This document shows positions 42,301 to 50,757 of a DNA stretch of 64,000 bases, piece after piece. The stretch's first letter is position 1. Each line of letters opens with the position of its first letter. Location: the NCBI RefSeq assembly GCF_009604425.1, contig NZ_WEGI01000003.1, positions 310,001 to 374,000 on the forward strand. The letters are read 5' to 3'. Source of the DNA: Nocardia aurantia. Lineage in GTDB: Bacteria > Actinomycetota > Actinomycetes > Mycobacteriales > Mycobacteriaceae. A model generated the notes under the pieces. The model searched no databases, was not told the origin of the DNA, and was given only the letters and a program-made list of their open reading frames with translations. Both the position numbers and the translations under genes were made by a program.

Positions 42301-43749
42301 ATGGAGGACACGAATATCGACCGCGCCGCCCTGTTCATCGGCGGCGAGTGGGTCGCCTCGCGGGGCGGCGCCTTCGATCTGGTGGAGGCGGCGACGGAGA
42401 AACCGCTGGCCCGCTCGGCCGCCGGTGATCGCGCCGATATCGACGCGGCGGTCGTCGCGGCCCGGACCGCGCTGGACGGACCGTGGGCCGGTTACTCGCC
42501 GGACGAGCGGGCCGCCGCCCTGGACCGGTTCGCCGCCGCGTTGCAGTCGCGGGCGAAAACGACCGCCGCACTGTGCAGCCGGGAGAACGGCATGCCGATC
42601 TCGCTGTCCATCACGGTCAACGGTTACGCGCCCGCCGCGATGTTCCGCTACTACGCGGAACTGCTGCGCGCCGCGCCCGCCGAGGACTCGCGGCCCGGCA
42701 TGTTCGGCGGCCGCACCCTGGTGCGGCGCGAGCCGGTCGGTGTGGTCGCGGCGATCACCCCGTGGAACTACCCGCAATCGCTGGCCGCGATGAAGCTGGC
42801 TCCCGCGCTGGCCGCCGGCTGCGCCGTGGTGCTCAAGCCCGCGCCCGAAACCGCCCTGGACGCTTTCGTTTTCGCCGACGCGGCGATCGATGCCGGGCTC
42901 CCGGCGGGGGTGCTGAACATCGTGCCCGCCGATCGCGAGGCGGGTGCGCACCTGGTGGCCCACCCGGGCGTGGACAAGGTGGCATTCACCGGATCCACCG
43001 GCGCGGGCCGGGCGATCGGTGAGGTGTGCGGCCGGCTGCTGCGGCCGGTCACGCTCGAACTCGGCGGCAAGTCCGCCGCCATCGTCACCGACGACGCCGA
43101 TCTCGGCGCGTTCACCGCCGCGCTGATCGAGGTGTCGCTGGTCAACAACGGCCAGACCTGCCATGCCGGCACCCGGATCCTGGTGTCGCGCAACCGATAC
43201 GACGAAGTGGTCGACGCCGTCACCGAGACGGTCCGGAATCTGGTGATCGGTGATCCGCTGGATCGCGCGACGCAGATCGGACCGCTGGTCAGTGCCGCAC
43301 AACGCAAACGGGTGCTCGGCTACGTCGAAGCCGGGCGGCGCGGCGGTCACCGGCTGACCACCGGCGGGGGAGTGCCGGCGGACCAGCCGCACGGCTGGTT
43401 CGTCGAACCCACCGTCTTCGCCGACGTCGACAACTCCGCGCTGCTCGCCCGCGAGGAGATCTTCGGCCCGGTTCTGACGGTGATTCCGTACCGGGACGAG
43501 GACGACGCGGTGGCGATCGCGAACGACTCCGAATACGGCCTGGCCGGAACCGTCTGGACCACCGACGAACAGCGTGGAATCGCACTGGCCGACCGCATCC
43601 ACAGCGGCACGGTCGGGGTCAACCACTACGCCCTCGACCTGGCCGCGCCCTTCGGCGGGGTGAAGGCGTCGGGTCTCGGCCGGGAGCTGGGCCCGGAGGG
43701 CCTGTTGCCGTACCAGCAGACGAAATCGGTCTACCTCGCCGGGCGCTGA
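42301..43749 (+). CDS. Aldehyde dehydrogenase (NAD(P)+) following the aldolase-like pair
   Basis: A 482-residue ALDH. Signatures: ITPWNYPQSLAAMKLAPALAA, TGSTGAGRAIG, catalytic Glu in LELGGKS, nucleophile Cys in NNGQTCHAG, and the C-terminal PFGGVKASGLGRELGPEGL. It oxidises an aldehyde to an acid with NAD(P)+. Its position after the DUF35 and Ltp2-like genes suggests it removes the aldehyde they release. The ATG at 42301 is preceded by GCGGAGGACATCCCC, giving a good SD. A second ALDH lies at 53240. Confidence 0.94.
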   Translation: MEDTNIDRAALFIGGEWVASRGGAFDLVEAATEKPLARSAAGDRADIDAAVVAARTALDGPWAGYSPDERAAALDRFAAALQSRAKTTAALCSRENGMPISLSITVNGYAPAAMFRYYAELLRAAPAEDSRPGMFGGRTLVRREPVGVVAAITPWNYPQSLAAMKLAPALAAGCAVVLKPAPETALDAFVFADAAIDAGLPAGVLNIVPADREAGAHLVAHPGVDKVAFTGSTGAGRAIGEVCGRLLRPVTLELGGKSAAIVTDDADLGAFTAALIEVSLVNNGQTCHAGTRILVSRNRYDEVVDAVTETVRNLVIGDPLDRATQIGPLVSAAQRKRVLGYVEAGRRGGHRLTTGGGVPADQPHGWFVEPTVFADVDNSALLAREEIFGPVLTVIPYRDEDDAVAIANDSEYGLAGTVWTTDEQRGIALADRIHSGTVGVNHYALDLAAPFGGVKASGLGRELGPEGLLPYQQTKSVYLAGR

Positions 43750-43784
43750 GCGTACCCGTCGCGACCGGAATTACGGAGTCGTCC

Positions 43785-46361
43785 ATGACATTTCCCCTCA
43801 CCGGCATCCGAGTCCTCGATCTGACCGACGGGCTCGGCGAATCCTGCGGCCGTTATCTGGCCGACCTGGGCGCCGAGGTGGTGCGCGCGGAACCGCCGGG
43901 CGGATCCCGCTCGCGGTCCGCCGAACCGCGGATCGACGGGGTGAGCATCCCGTTCGCGCTGCGCAACGCGAACAAGCGTGGGATCACCCTCGATCCCGAA
44001 CGGCCCGAACAGCTGCGCGCACTGGTCCGGGGCGTGGACATCGTCGTGGATTCCGGCACGGTGACCACGGATTCGCCTGCGGCACTGAATCTTCCGGTGA
44101 ATCCGCGCGCCGAGTTGCCGGACCTGCTCGCCGGGAATCCGGCGCTGGTGTGGGTGTCGATCACCCCGTTCGGCCGCACCGGGCCGTACCGGGACTGGGT
44201 GGCGAGCGAATCGGTGCTGTACGCGATGAGCGGTGTGCTGTCGCGCTCCGGGACACCCGGCGCGGTGCCGCTGCTGCCGCCCGCCGGCTTGATCGAGGAG
44301 ACCGTCGGCGTGCACGCCGCATGGTCCGCGCTGCTCGCGCACGTCGCGGCACTGCGTTCCGGCCGTGGGGAATTCGTCGACGTCTCGGCCTTCGAGACGG
44401 TGGTGCACGGATTCGACCCCGGCTTCGGCACCCAGGGCTCGGCCGCGGCGGGCAGGTCGGAGGACTTCCCGCGCGGCCGCCCGGCGGCGGCGAACTTCTA
44501 CCCGGTGTTCCGGTGCGCGGACGGATACGTCCGGATCTGCCTGCTGGCGCGCCGGCAGTGGCGGTGCATGTTCGAATGGCTCGGCGAGCCGGCGGAATTC
44601 GCCGACCCGGCATACGACACGATTCCCGCGCGGTTCGCCGCCGCGGACCGGCTGCACCCGCTGATCGGCGCGCTGTTCGCCGACCGGACCCGCGACGAAC
44701 TGGTCGCCGAGGGCGCGCGGCGCGGCGTCCCGGTCGGTGGTGTGCACGACGTGGCCGAGGTGCTGCGACTGGACCACTTCGCGGTCTCCGGGGCATTGAT
44801 CGACACCGAACTGGCACCGGGTCTCACCGCTCGGGTGCCGGCCGGTTATCTGACCATCGACGGACACCGGGCCGGAATCCGCACTCCGGCACCGGAAGTG
44901 GGCGAGCACGATGAATCGCCGGCCGGTTCGACCGCGCAGCCGGTGATGCGGGCGGTTTCGGCCGAGCCGATGCCACCTTCCGATGACGCGCGGGCTGGAA
45001 TCGCCGATCCGGCAGCGCGAGTCGATCCGCCGCCGGCCGAATCCACGCGGCCGGTGGTGGTCGGATCGGGGGCCGGGGGCGATGCGGGCGTGGTCCGCCC
45101 GCTGGACGGGTTGCGGGTGCTCGATCTCGGGGTGATCGTGTTCGGGGCCGAATTGAGCAGGCAGCTGGCCGATTACGGCGCCGACGTGATCAAGATCGAG
45201 AACGCGGCCTTCCCGGACGGGCTGCGGCAGGCCAAACGCGGTGCGGCGCTGGCGCCTTCGGTGGCGTGGGGGCATCGCAACAAGCGCAGTCTCGGCGTGG
45301 ATCTGCGTACCGCGGCGGGTAAGCGGATCTTCACCGAGCTGGTGCGGGACGCCGACGTGCTGCTGGCCAACTTCAAGCCCGGCACGCTGACCTCGATGGG
45401 CTTCGATCCGGCCGGGCTGCTCGCGCTCAATCCGCGGCTGATCGTCTCGGAGGCAAGCGCTTTCGGCGATGTGGGGCCGTGGCGGGAGCGGCTGGGTTAC
45501 GGGCCGCTCGTGCGGGCCTCGTGCGGGGTGTCGGCGATGTGGCGGTATCCGGACGATCCGGAGTTGCTGTGCGACGGCATGACCGTCTATCCGGACCATA
45601 TCGCCGGGCAGGTCGCGGCCACCGCGATCCTGGCCGCGTTGATCCGCCGGGCCGAGACCGGGGCCGGTGGTCTGATCGAGCTGGCGCAATCGGATACCGC
45701 GCTCGTGCAGCTGGGCGTTCAGCTCGCGGCGGAGTCGATCCGGCCGGGATCGGCCGCGGCGCCGGGCAATCGCGATCCTTACTACGCCCCCACGGGGGTC
45801 TTCCCCTGCGTCGGTGACGACGAATGGTGTGTCGTCGCGGTGCGCACCGACGCGGAGTGGGCCCGGTTGTGCGAGGTGATCGGTCACCCGGAGCTCGCGG
45901 CGGATCCCCGGTTCGCGACCCGGGAAGCGCGGCTGGTGCACCGTTCCGTCACGGAGGAACTGGTGACCGGCTGGCTCGCCGGCCGTTCGCCGCGCGCCGC
46001 GATGGAAACCCTTCAGGCGGCCGGGGTTCCGGCCGGGGCGATGCTGCGCCTGCCGGAACTGCTGCGAGATCCGCAGTTGCGCGAACGGGGGGCCTACACG
46101 ATGCTCGCGCATCCGTTGCTGCCCGCCGGACTTCCGGCCACCGCGACGGTCGCGCATTTCCGGACCATCCCCGAACCACCGCTGCGGGCGGCCCCGTTGC
46201 CGGGCGAGCACACCGAGGAGATCTGCCGGTCCCTGCTGGAGATGAGCGACGAGGCCATCGCCGCGCTGGTGGGACAGGGTGTGCTGCAAACCGTTCCGGC
46301 CGAAAAGCGACCGGCTGTCACCGCCTCGCCGCTGCCGCTCGGCTCCGTCGCCATCGGGTGA
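43785..46361 (+). CDS. Double-domain CaiB/BaiF family CoA-transferase
   Basis: An 858-residue fusion of two family III CoA-transferase domains. Domain 1 covers about 1-370 (LDLTDGLGESCGRYLADLGAEVV, SGRGEFVDVSAFE with the expected catalytic Asp). A Pro/Ala-rich linker spans about 375-445, and domain 2 about 446-858 (VLDLGVIVFGAELSRQLADYG, KRSLGVDLRT). At the matching site domain 2 has GLIELAQSD, with Glu in place of Asp, so the halves may not be equivalent. Single-domain members act as interlocked dimers; the fusion could form that dimer within one chain. It exchanges CoA between acids, and it ends the operon that starts at 40313. Confidence 0.92.
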   Translation: MTFPLTGIRVLDLTDGLGESCGRYLADLGAEVVRAEPPGGSRSRSAEPRIDGVSIPFALRNANKRGITLDPERPEQLRALVRGVDIVVDSGTVTTDSPAALNLPVNPRAELPDLLAGNPALVWVSITPFGRTGPYRDWVASESVLYAMSGVLSRSGTPGAVPLLPPAGLIEETVGVHAAWSALLAHVAALRSGRGEFVDVSAFETVVHGFDPGFGTQGSAAAGRSEDFPRGRPAAANFYPVFRCADGYVRICLLARRQWRCMFEWLGEPAEFADPAYDTIPARFAAADRLHPLIGALFADRTRDELVAEGARRGVPVGGVHDVAEVLRLDHFAVSGALIDTELAPGLTARVPAGYLTIDGHRAGIRTPAPEVGEHDESPAGSTAQPVMRAVSAEPMPPSDDARAGIADPAARVDPPPAESTRPVVVGSGAGGDAGVVRPLDGLRVLDLGVIVFGAELSRQLADYGADVIKIENAAFPDGLRQAKRGAALAPSVAWGHRNKRSLGVDLRTAAGKRIFTELVRDADVLLANFKPGTLTSMGFDPAGLLALNPRLIVSEASAFGDVGPWRERLGYGPLVRASCGVSAMWRYPDDPELLCDGMTVYPDHIAGQVAATAILAALIRRAETGAGGLIELAQSDTALVQLGVQLAAESIRPGSAAAPGNRDPYYAPTGVFPCVGDDEWCVVAVRTDAEWARLCEVIGHPELAADPRFATREARLVHRSVTEELVTGWLAGRSPRAAMETLQAAGVPAGAMLRLPELLRDPQLRERGAYTMLAHPLLPAGLPATATVAHFRTIPEPPLRAAPLPGEHTEEICRSLLEMSDEAIAALVGQGVLQTVPAEKRPAVTASPLPLGSVAIG

Positions 46362-46800
46362 GATGACCGGCGTCCACGCGCCGGGCGGGCGTTCCCGTCC
46401 GAACCGATCCGTCATGGGCCGAGTGGTTTCGCCGCCCGCCGCGAGCAGTCGTGCCGCCGGTCTGATCACTCGGCGGCGGAAGGATCCGGGCAGACGGTGC
46501 GGTATGGCGTTTCGCGGCTCGGGCCGATCGTTCGGCCGGATCGACAGTGAGCGGCCGAGCGCGGCGCGCGATCGTTTCTGCTGTCGGACTCGATCGGTGG
46601 GCGAGCGGTGGCAACACCGGATCCGATTGTCCGGCAGCGTATTTTGTCCCGCAGGGCGCGGGCAGTGGCATCGGCCGGGTCCGTCGTCGGGCACGGCGTT
46701 CCGCCGTAGGCGGCCTACCGGTGTCGGAGCGCGGCATCGGCCGGATTCGTTGCCCGGCGTCGTGTTCCGCCGATTCGGAGCCGCGGCGGATCCCGCCGGG
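46362..46800. other. Non-coding stretch of 439 bases between convergent genes
   Basis: Between the CoA-transferase stop and the convergent TetR stop I see no convincing gene, operator or long hairpin. Short frames are open on both strands but have no SD, no family resemblance and overlap each other. It may be the residue of a deleted gene. Confidence 0.6.
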
Positions 46801-47409
46801 TCAGGTGACGGGATGGGGGAGCAGCGCCGGGATCACGAAGGCGCGCAGTTTGGCGCGGACGCGGTCCAGAGTGGTTTCGTCGCTGTCGTATTGGCTGATG
46901 TAGAGGATCTCCAGTTCGGCGATCCATTCGCACAGCAGCGCCAGGTCGAGATCGGGGCGCAGGTGCCCGGCGCGTTGCTCCTCGGCCAGGATCGGCTCCC
47001 ACAGTTCCCGGGTCAGTTCCAGGGCGCGGCCGGATTGCTGCAACAGCCTTGTCGCCAGGCTCATCTGGCCGGGCGACACCAGGCGGTTCACCATCGGGTC
47101 CGAGTGGCCCTTGCGGATGTCCTGGCAGATGCCCTCCACCAGGCGTTCGGTCACGGTGGGCCACTGCGCGACGAACGCGCGGGCCGGTGCCAGGTTCATC
47201 CGGGCGCGCCGGGCGATCGACTCGACGATCAGCGATTCGCGGTCGGCGAAATAGCGGTAGACCGTGGCACGGGACAGGTCGGCCGCGCGGGCCACGTCCT
47301 CCATCGTGGTCTTCGCGATGCCGAACCGCTTGAAGCAGCTCTCGGCGGCCGTCAGGATCGTGGCGCGGACATCGGGTGTCCCGGCGTCGATGCTGTCCAT
47401 ACGGGGCAC
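46801..47409 (-). CDS. TetR-family repressor, proposed master of the N7 regulon
   Basis: A 202-residue TetR: HTH ILTAAESCFKRFGIAKTTMED, then VARAADLSRATVYRYFADRE (about residues 18-60), ligand domain with GHLRPDLDLALLCEWIAELE. The GTG at 47409 has AGGAG upstream; an ATG nine bases further in is possible. The N7 dyad at 47424-47444 starts 14 bases before the GTG start, covers the TetR leader, and faces the Rieske gene. The same dyad precedes five other units of the CoA pathway. I infer that this protein binds all six and is released by a CoA ester or acid of the pathway. Confidence 0.92.
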   Translation of the reverse strand: MPRMDSIDAGTPDVRATILTAAESCFKRFGIAKTTMEDVARAADLSRATVYRYFADRESLIVESIARRARMNLAPARAFVAQWPTVTERLVEGICQDIRKGHSDPMVNRLVSPGQMSLATRLLQQSGRALELTRELWEPILAEEQRAGHLRPDLDLALLCEWIAELEILYISQYDSDETTLDRVRAKLRAFVIPALLPHPVT

Positions 47410-47423
47410 GTTACCAAGCTCCT

Positions 47424-47444
47424 AAATCTACGATTCTTAGATAA
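47424..47444. promoter_or_regulatory. N7 regulon operator (TetR/Rieske divergent promoter)
   Basis: AAATCTA-N7-TAGATAA between the TetR and Rieske genes. It covers the leader of the TetR gene and lies 40 bases before the Rieske ATG, so it can regulate both. Confidence 0.8.
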
Positions 47445-47484
47445 GACACTGGACGGTAATCGTCTCATGTGTCACGCTGGAGCC

Positions 47485-48666
47485 ATGGAGCGCGAGGAGA
47501 AGATCGACCTGACCCGGCGGTTGATCGCCCATGTCGACAACCGGACCACCGACTACGCGGACGGGCTCATGCGGGTGCCGTTCTCGGTGTTCGACGATCC
47601 GGAGCTCGCCGCCAAGGAGCGCGCGGTGGTGCGGCGATTCCCGCACATCGTGGCGCATGTCGACGAGCTCGCCGCGCCCGGCGATTTCCTCACCACCGAG
47701 CTGATCGGCACCCCGCTGCTGGTGGTCAAGCAGAACGACGGCGGCGTACGGGCGTTCGCGAACGTCTGCCGCCACCGCGGCGCGCGGGTCGAATTCGAGC
47801 AGTCCGGGTGCAAGCGGGTGTTCGCCTGCAAGTACCACAACTGGTCCTACGGGCGGGACGGCGCCCTGCGGGGCATGCCCCACGCGGACGGCTTCGAGCA
47901 ATTGGACCGCGGTGGCCACGGGCTGGTCGAATTCCCGTGCGAGGTACGGCACGGACTGGTCTGGGTGGTGCCCACCGCCGGCGCGGAACTCGACATCGCC
48001 GCGGTGCTCGGGCGCAAGCACGACGCCGAGGTGATCGACACCGGTATCGGCGCCTCCCACCAGGTACGCAAGGAGACCTGGCGGCTGGCGATGAACTGGA
48101 AGATCGCCGTCGACGGCGTGCAGGACGCGTACCACCTGTGCCAGCTGCACACGAAGACGGTGTGCCACTTCCTCGAGGGCAATGTGTCCACTTTCGATCG
48201 AGTGGACCGGTCGTGGCGACTGGTGGTGGCGCGCAAGACGATCACCGAGGTCCGTGACGCGGATCCGGACAGCTTCGACGTGCGCGACTACTCGCTGGCC
48301 AACTACACCGTCTACCCCGGCACCATGCTGGTCACCGAGCCGCAGCACTTCGAGATCTGGACGATCACGCCCGACGCCGAGGATCCGAACGTCTGCCACT
48401 GCACGATCCGGTTGCTCGCACCTCGCAAACCCGAAACCGACCGGGAGCGAAGGGTTCTCGACAAGAGCTGGGATCTGCTGATGGAGACCCTGCACGCCGA
48501 GGACTGGTTCGTCAGCGGGACCATCACCGCGAACGCGGCCAACGGTCAGGTCGACGAACTGGTCTACGGCCGCAACGAACTGCCGGGACAGGTCTTCCAC
48601 ACCATGGTGGCCGCCGACGTCGCGGCGCTCGACGAGGCGGCCCGGCCGGTCGCGGCGGCCCGGTAG
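47485..48666 (+). CDS. Rieske non-heme iron oxygenase, large subunit (first copy)
   Basis: A 393-residue ring-hydroxylating oxygenase alpha subunit. The Rieske cluster motif is CRHRG, then CKYHNWSYG (2 Cys and 2 His). The mononuclear iron site follows MNWKIAVDGVQDAYHLCQLH (His-x4-His). No beta-subunit or reductase gene is nearby, so it is probably a single-component-type alpha-only oxygenase using an unlinked electron chain. ATG 47485 has poor SD spacing; ATG 47467 would add six residues. It begins a run with a thioesterase and a CaiB gene and is under the N7 operator. It should hydroxylate the pathway substrate. Confidence 0.93.
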   Translation: MEREEKIDLTRRLIAHVDNRTTDYADGLMRVPFSVFDDPELAAKERAVVRRFPHIVAHVDELAAPGDFLTTELIGTPLLVVKQNDGGVRAFANVCRHRGARVEFEQSGCKRVFACKYHNWSYGRDGALRGMPHADGFEQLDRGGHGLVEFPCEVRHGLVWVVPTAGAELDIAAVLGRKHDAEVIDTGIGASHQVRKETWRLAMNWKIAVDGVQDAYHLCQLHTKTVCHFLEGNVSTFDRVDRSWRLVVARKTITEVRDADPDSFDVRDYSLANYTVYPGTMLVTEPQHFEIWTITPDAEDPNVCHCTIRLLAPRKPETDRERRVLDKSWDLLMETLHAEDWFVSGTITANAANGQVDELVYGRNELPGQVFHTMVAADVAALDEAARPVAAAR

Positions 48667-48671
48667 CGGCG

Positions 48672-49334
48672 ATGACGAATATCGACGCAGCGCAGGACAT
48701 CTGGACGCCGAGCTGGGAGAATCGGCTGATTCCGACGGCCGAGGCCGGTGACGAGTTCGCGGAGCTGATCGCGGCGACCCGGGCGGCGCAGGAGGCGGTC
48801 ACCCGCAGTTACCCGACACCCGAGGTCGCCACCCGCCTGGCCGCCGGCTTGCGCGAGATCGCCTCGGAACTGGGCGAATTCGAGGCCGACGAGGACGGTC
48901 AGCTGGCCGGCAAGCGGTACGACCTGCCCGGCCGGGGCCATCCGCTGCCGGCGCCGCTGCACATCGACACCGTCACCGACACGTCGGCGTCGGCGCGAGT
49001 CACCGTGGGGCGCTTCCATTCCGGGCGGTACGCGCTCAACGGCGGCGTCACCACCCTGATCTTCGACGAGATCCTGGCCCGCGTGGCCAACGGCGGCGGC
49101 CGCCCCTGGGCCCGGACCGCCTGTCTGACCGTGCAATTCCGCGCGCCCGCGCCGCTGCACACCGAGTTGCGGGTCACCGCCGAACTCGTCGGGCAGGAGG
49201 GCCGCAAGCGGTATCTGCGCGGCGCGATGTATCACGGCGACCTGCTCGTGGCGGAGGCCGACGGGCTCTGGGTCGAGATCAGAACCGAACAGGCACAAAA
49301 TCTTTCGCATCAGACGGAGGTATCGGCGCGATGA
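48672..49334 (+). CDS. Hotdog-fold acyl-CoA thioesterase (PaaI-like)
   Basis: A 220-residue hotdog protein. The core helix region RYALNGGVTTLIFDEILARVA is the PaaI/4HBT pattern, with Asn-Gly-Gly where many have His-Gly-Gly and the Asp-Glu pair kept. The N-terminal about 90 residues are an extra helical segment. It probably hydrolyses acyl-CoA thioesters, recycling CoA or releasing stalled intermediates. It lies 5 bases after the Rieske stop, and its own stop overlaps the CaiB start (ATGA at 49331-49334), so all three are co-translated. Confidence 0.88.
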   Translation: MTNIDAAQDIWTPSWENRLIPTAEAGDEFAELIAATRAAQEAVTRSYPTPEVATRLAAGLREIASELGEFEADEDGQLAGKRYDLPGRGHPLPAPLHIDTVTDTSASARVTVGRFHSGRYALNGGVTTLIFDEILARVANGGGRPWARTACLTVQFRAPAPLHTELRVTAELVGQEGRKRYLRGAMYHGDLLVAEADGLWVEIRTEQAQNLSHQTEVSAR

Positions 49335-50518
49335 GCGGTTATTCGCTGCTGGACGGCGTTCGGGTGCTCGAGGTGGCCCAACTGGCCCCGGCCTCGCTCG
49401 GCGGCCATCTCGCGGACCTCGGCGCCGAGGTGATCAAGGTCGAGTCCGGTCCGCTGGGAGATCCGGTCCGCGTCGGCGGCAGCCGCGCGGTGGGCGACCC
49501 CGACGGCCCGTCGTTCATGCATCTGCGGTGGAATCGCGGCAAGAAGTCGGTGGCGCTGGATCTGCGCGAGCCCGCGGACAAACAGGCGTTCCTGGACATC
49601 GCGGCCACCTGCGACGCGGTGATCGAGGGCATGCGCGGCGGCTATCTGGACTGGCTCGGACTCGGTTACGAGACGCTGCTCGACGTCAATCCGCGCATCG
49701 TGCTCTGCTCGGTGTCCGGGATGGGCACCGACGGGCCGTACCGCGGCCTGGGCACCGGCGGCCCGGTGTTCGACGCCTTCGCCGGGCTGCGCGCGGTACA
49801 GATCCCCGAGCAGCCACCGACCGAGGGCATGGCCGGCGGCACGACACCGCCGATCGCCATGTACGCCCTCGGCGCGTACGGCGCGATGGGCCTGCTGGCG
49901 GCGCTGCACCGGGCCGCGCGCACCGGCCTGGGCTGTCACGTCGAGGTGGCCGGGATCGACGTCGCCGCCGCCTGGATGCCCGATCTGATCGACGCGGAAC
50001 TGAACCGCGATCGCTCGCTCCCGCGACCGGGCTGGCTGCCCGACGGCCGGCTGCCGGACTGGCCGCGGCTGGAGGCGTACCGCACCAGCGACGGCCACGC
50101 CGTGCTGTTCGGCGCGCACGTGGCGAAGTTCTGGCGCAATTTCGCGGTGGCCGTGGGCCGTCCGGAGCTCGCCGAGATCGATCTCGCCGGTACCGACGAG
50201 GGCGCGGTCGCGCGTGCCGAAACGGTCTGGCGCGCGCTCACCGAGATCTTCGCGCAGCGGACCCGCGCCGAGTGGATCGAACTGTTCCTCGCGCACGACA
50301 TCGCGGGCGGTCCGGTCAACAGCGTGGCCGAATTGCTCGATGACCCGCATTTCCGGGCCCGCCGCACCACCTATCGCGTCGACTATCCCGGCGTCGGCGA
50401 ACTGGAGTTCGCCGCGAGTCCCGTTCGCGTGCACGGCGAGACGTTCGCGCCGGGCCTGCCGCCCGAGTTCGGGGCGCACACCGACGAGGTGCGCGCAGCC
50501 GTGGCGGGCATCGGATAG
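49331..50518 (+). CDS. CaiB/BaiF family CoA-transferase (single domain)
   Basis: A 395-residue family III CoA-transferase: VLEVAQLAPASLGGHLADLG, AEVIKVES, KKSVALDLRE, and MGTDGPYRGLGTGGPVFDAFAG. The site expected to carry the catalytic Asp reads GLGCHVEVAGID, with Glu in the equivalent place. The C-terminal half is normal (AHDIAGGPVNSVAELLDDP). It moves CoA onto an acid, perhaps the substrate itself, using another acyl-CoA as donor. It is coupled by ATGA to the thioesterase gene and is followed by a hairpin, ending this operon. Confidence 0.92.
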   Translation: MSGYSLLDGVRVLEVAQLAPASLGGHLADLGAEVIKVESGPLGDPVRVGGSRAVGDPDGPSFMHLRWNRGKKSVALDLREPADKQAFLDIAATCDAVIEGMRGGYLDWLGLGYETLLDVNPRIVLCSVSGMGTDGPYRGLGTGGPVFDAFAGLRAVQIPEQPPTEGMAGGTTPPIAMYALGAYGAMGLLAALHRAARTGLGCHVEVAGIDVAAAWMPDLIDAELNRDRSLPRPGWLPDGRLPDWPRLEAYRTSDGHAVLFGAHVAKFWRNFAVAVGRPELAEIDLAGTDEGAVARAETVWRALTEIFAQRTRAEWIELFLAHDIAGGPVNSVAELLDDPHFRARRTTYRVDYPGVGELEFAASPVRVHGETFAPGLPPEFGAHTDEVRAAVAGIG

Positions 50519-50578
50519 CCCGGGGCGACAACCGAATATGTGAACCGTCCGGACGGGCCGGTCCGCACGCCGAACGAC

Positions 50579-50613
50579 ACGGCGGCACCGGGCCGGCCGG
50601 GCGGTGCCGTCGT
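50579..50613 (+). terminator. Hairpin after the CaiB gene
   Basis: CGGCACCG (50583-50590) pairs perfectly with CGGTGCCG (50602-50609), and the stem extends with one G-T wobble and three pairs to about 12 bp around an 11-base loop. It is 60 bases after the CaiB stop. Confidence 0.6.
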
Positions 50614-50679
50614 TGTGCGAAAAGCATTGTCCGGCAATCGAATACGAAGACAAATTGCCGAAACTCGGCATTGTGCTAG

Positions 50680-50700
50680 TTATCTACTGGTGATAGATTT
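50680..50700. promoter_or_regulatory. N7 regulon operator (acyl-CoA ligase operon)
   Basis: TTATCTA-N7-TAGATTT, 57 bases upstream of the acyl-CoA ligase start and past the CaiB terminator. Confidence 0.78.
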
Positions 50701-50757
50701 GCGGTGACCGGGGTCACACCGGTCTGGGGTGGGCGCCATGACGATCGAGGAGTTCAC

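Noticed and set aside
43731..46694. Long minus-strand frame opposite the double CaiB gene
   Set aside because: Low-complexity antisense shadow; the plus frame has two complete CaiB domains.
46547..46903. Short forward frame in the 46.4-46.8 kb gap
   Set aside because: No SD, no family resemblance, and it runs into the TetR gene on the opposite strand.
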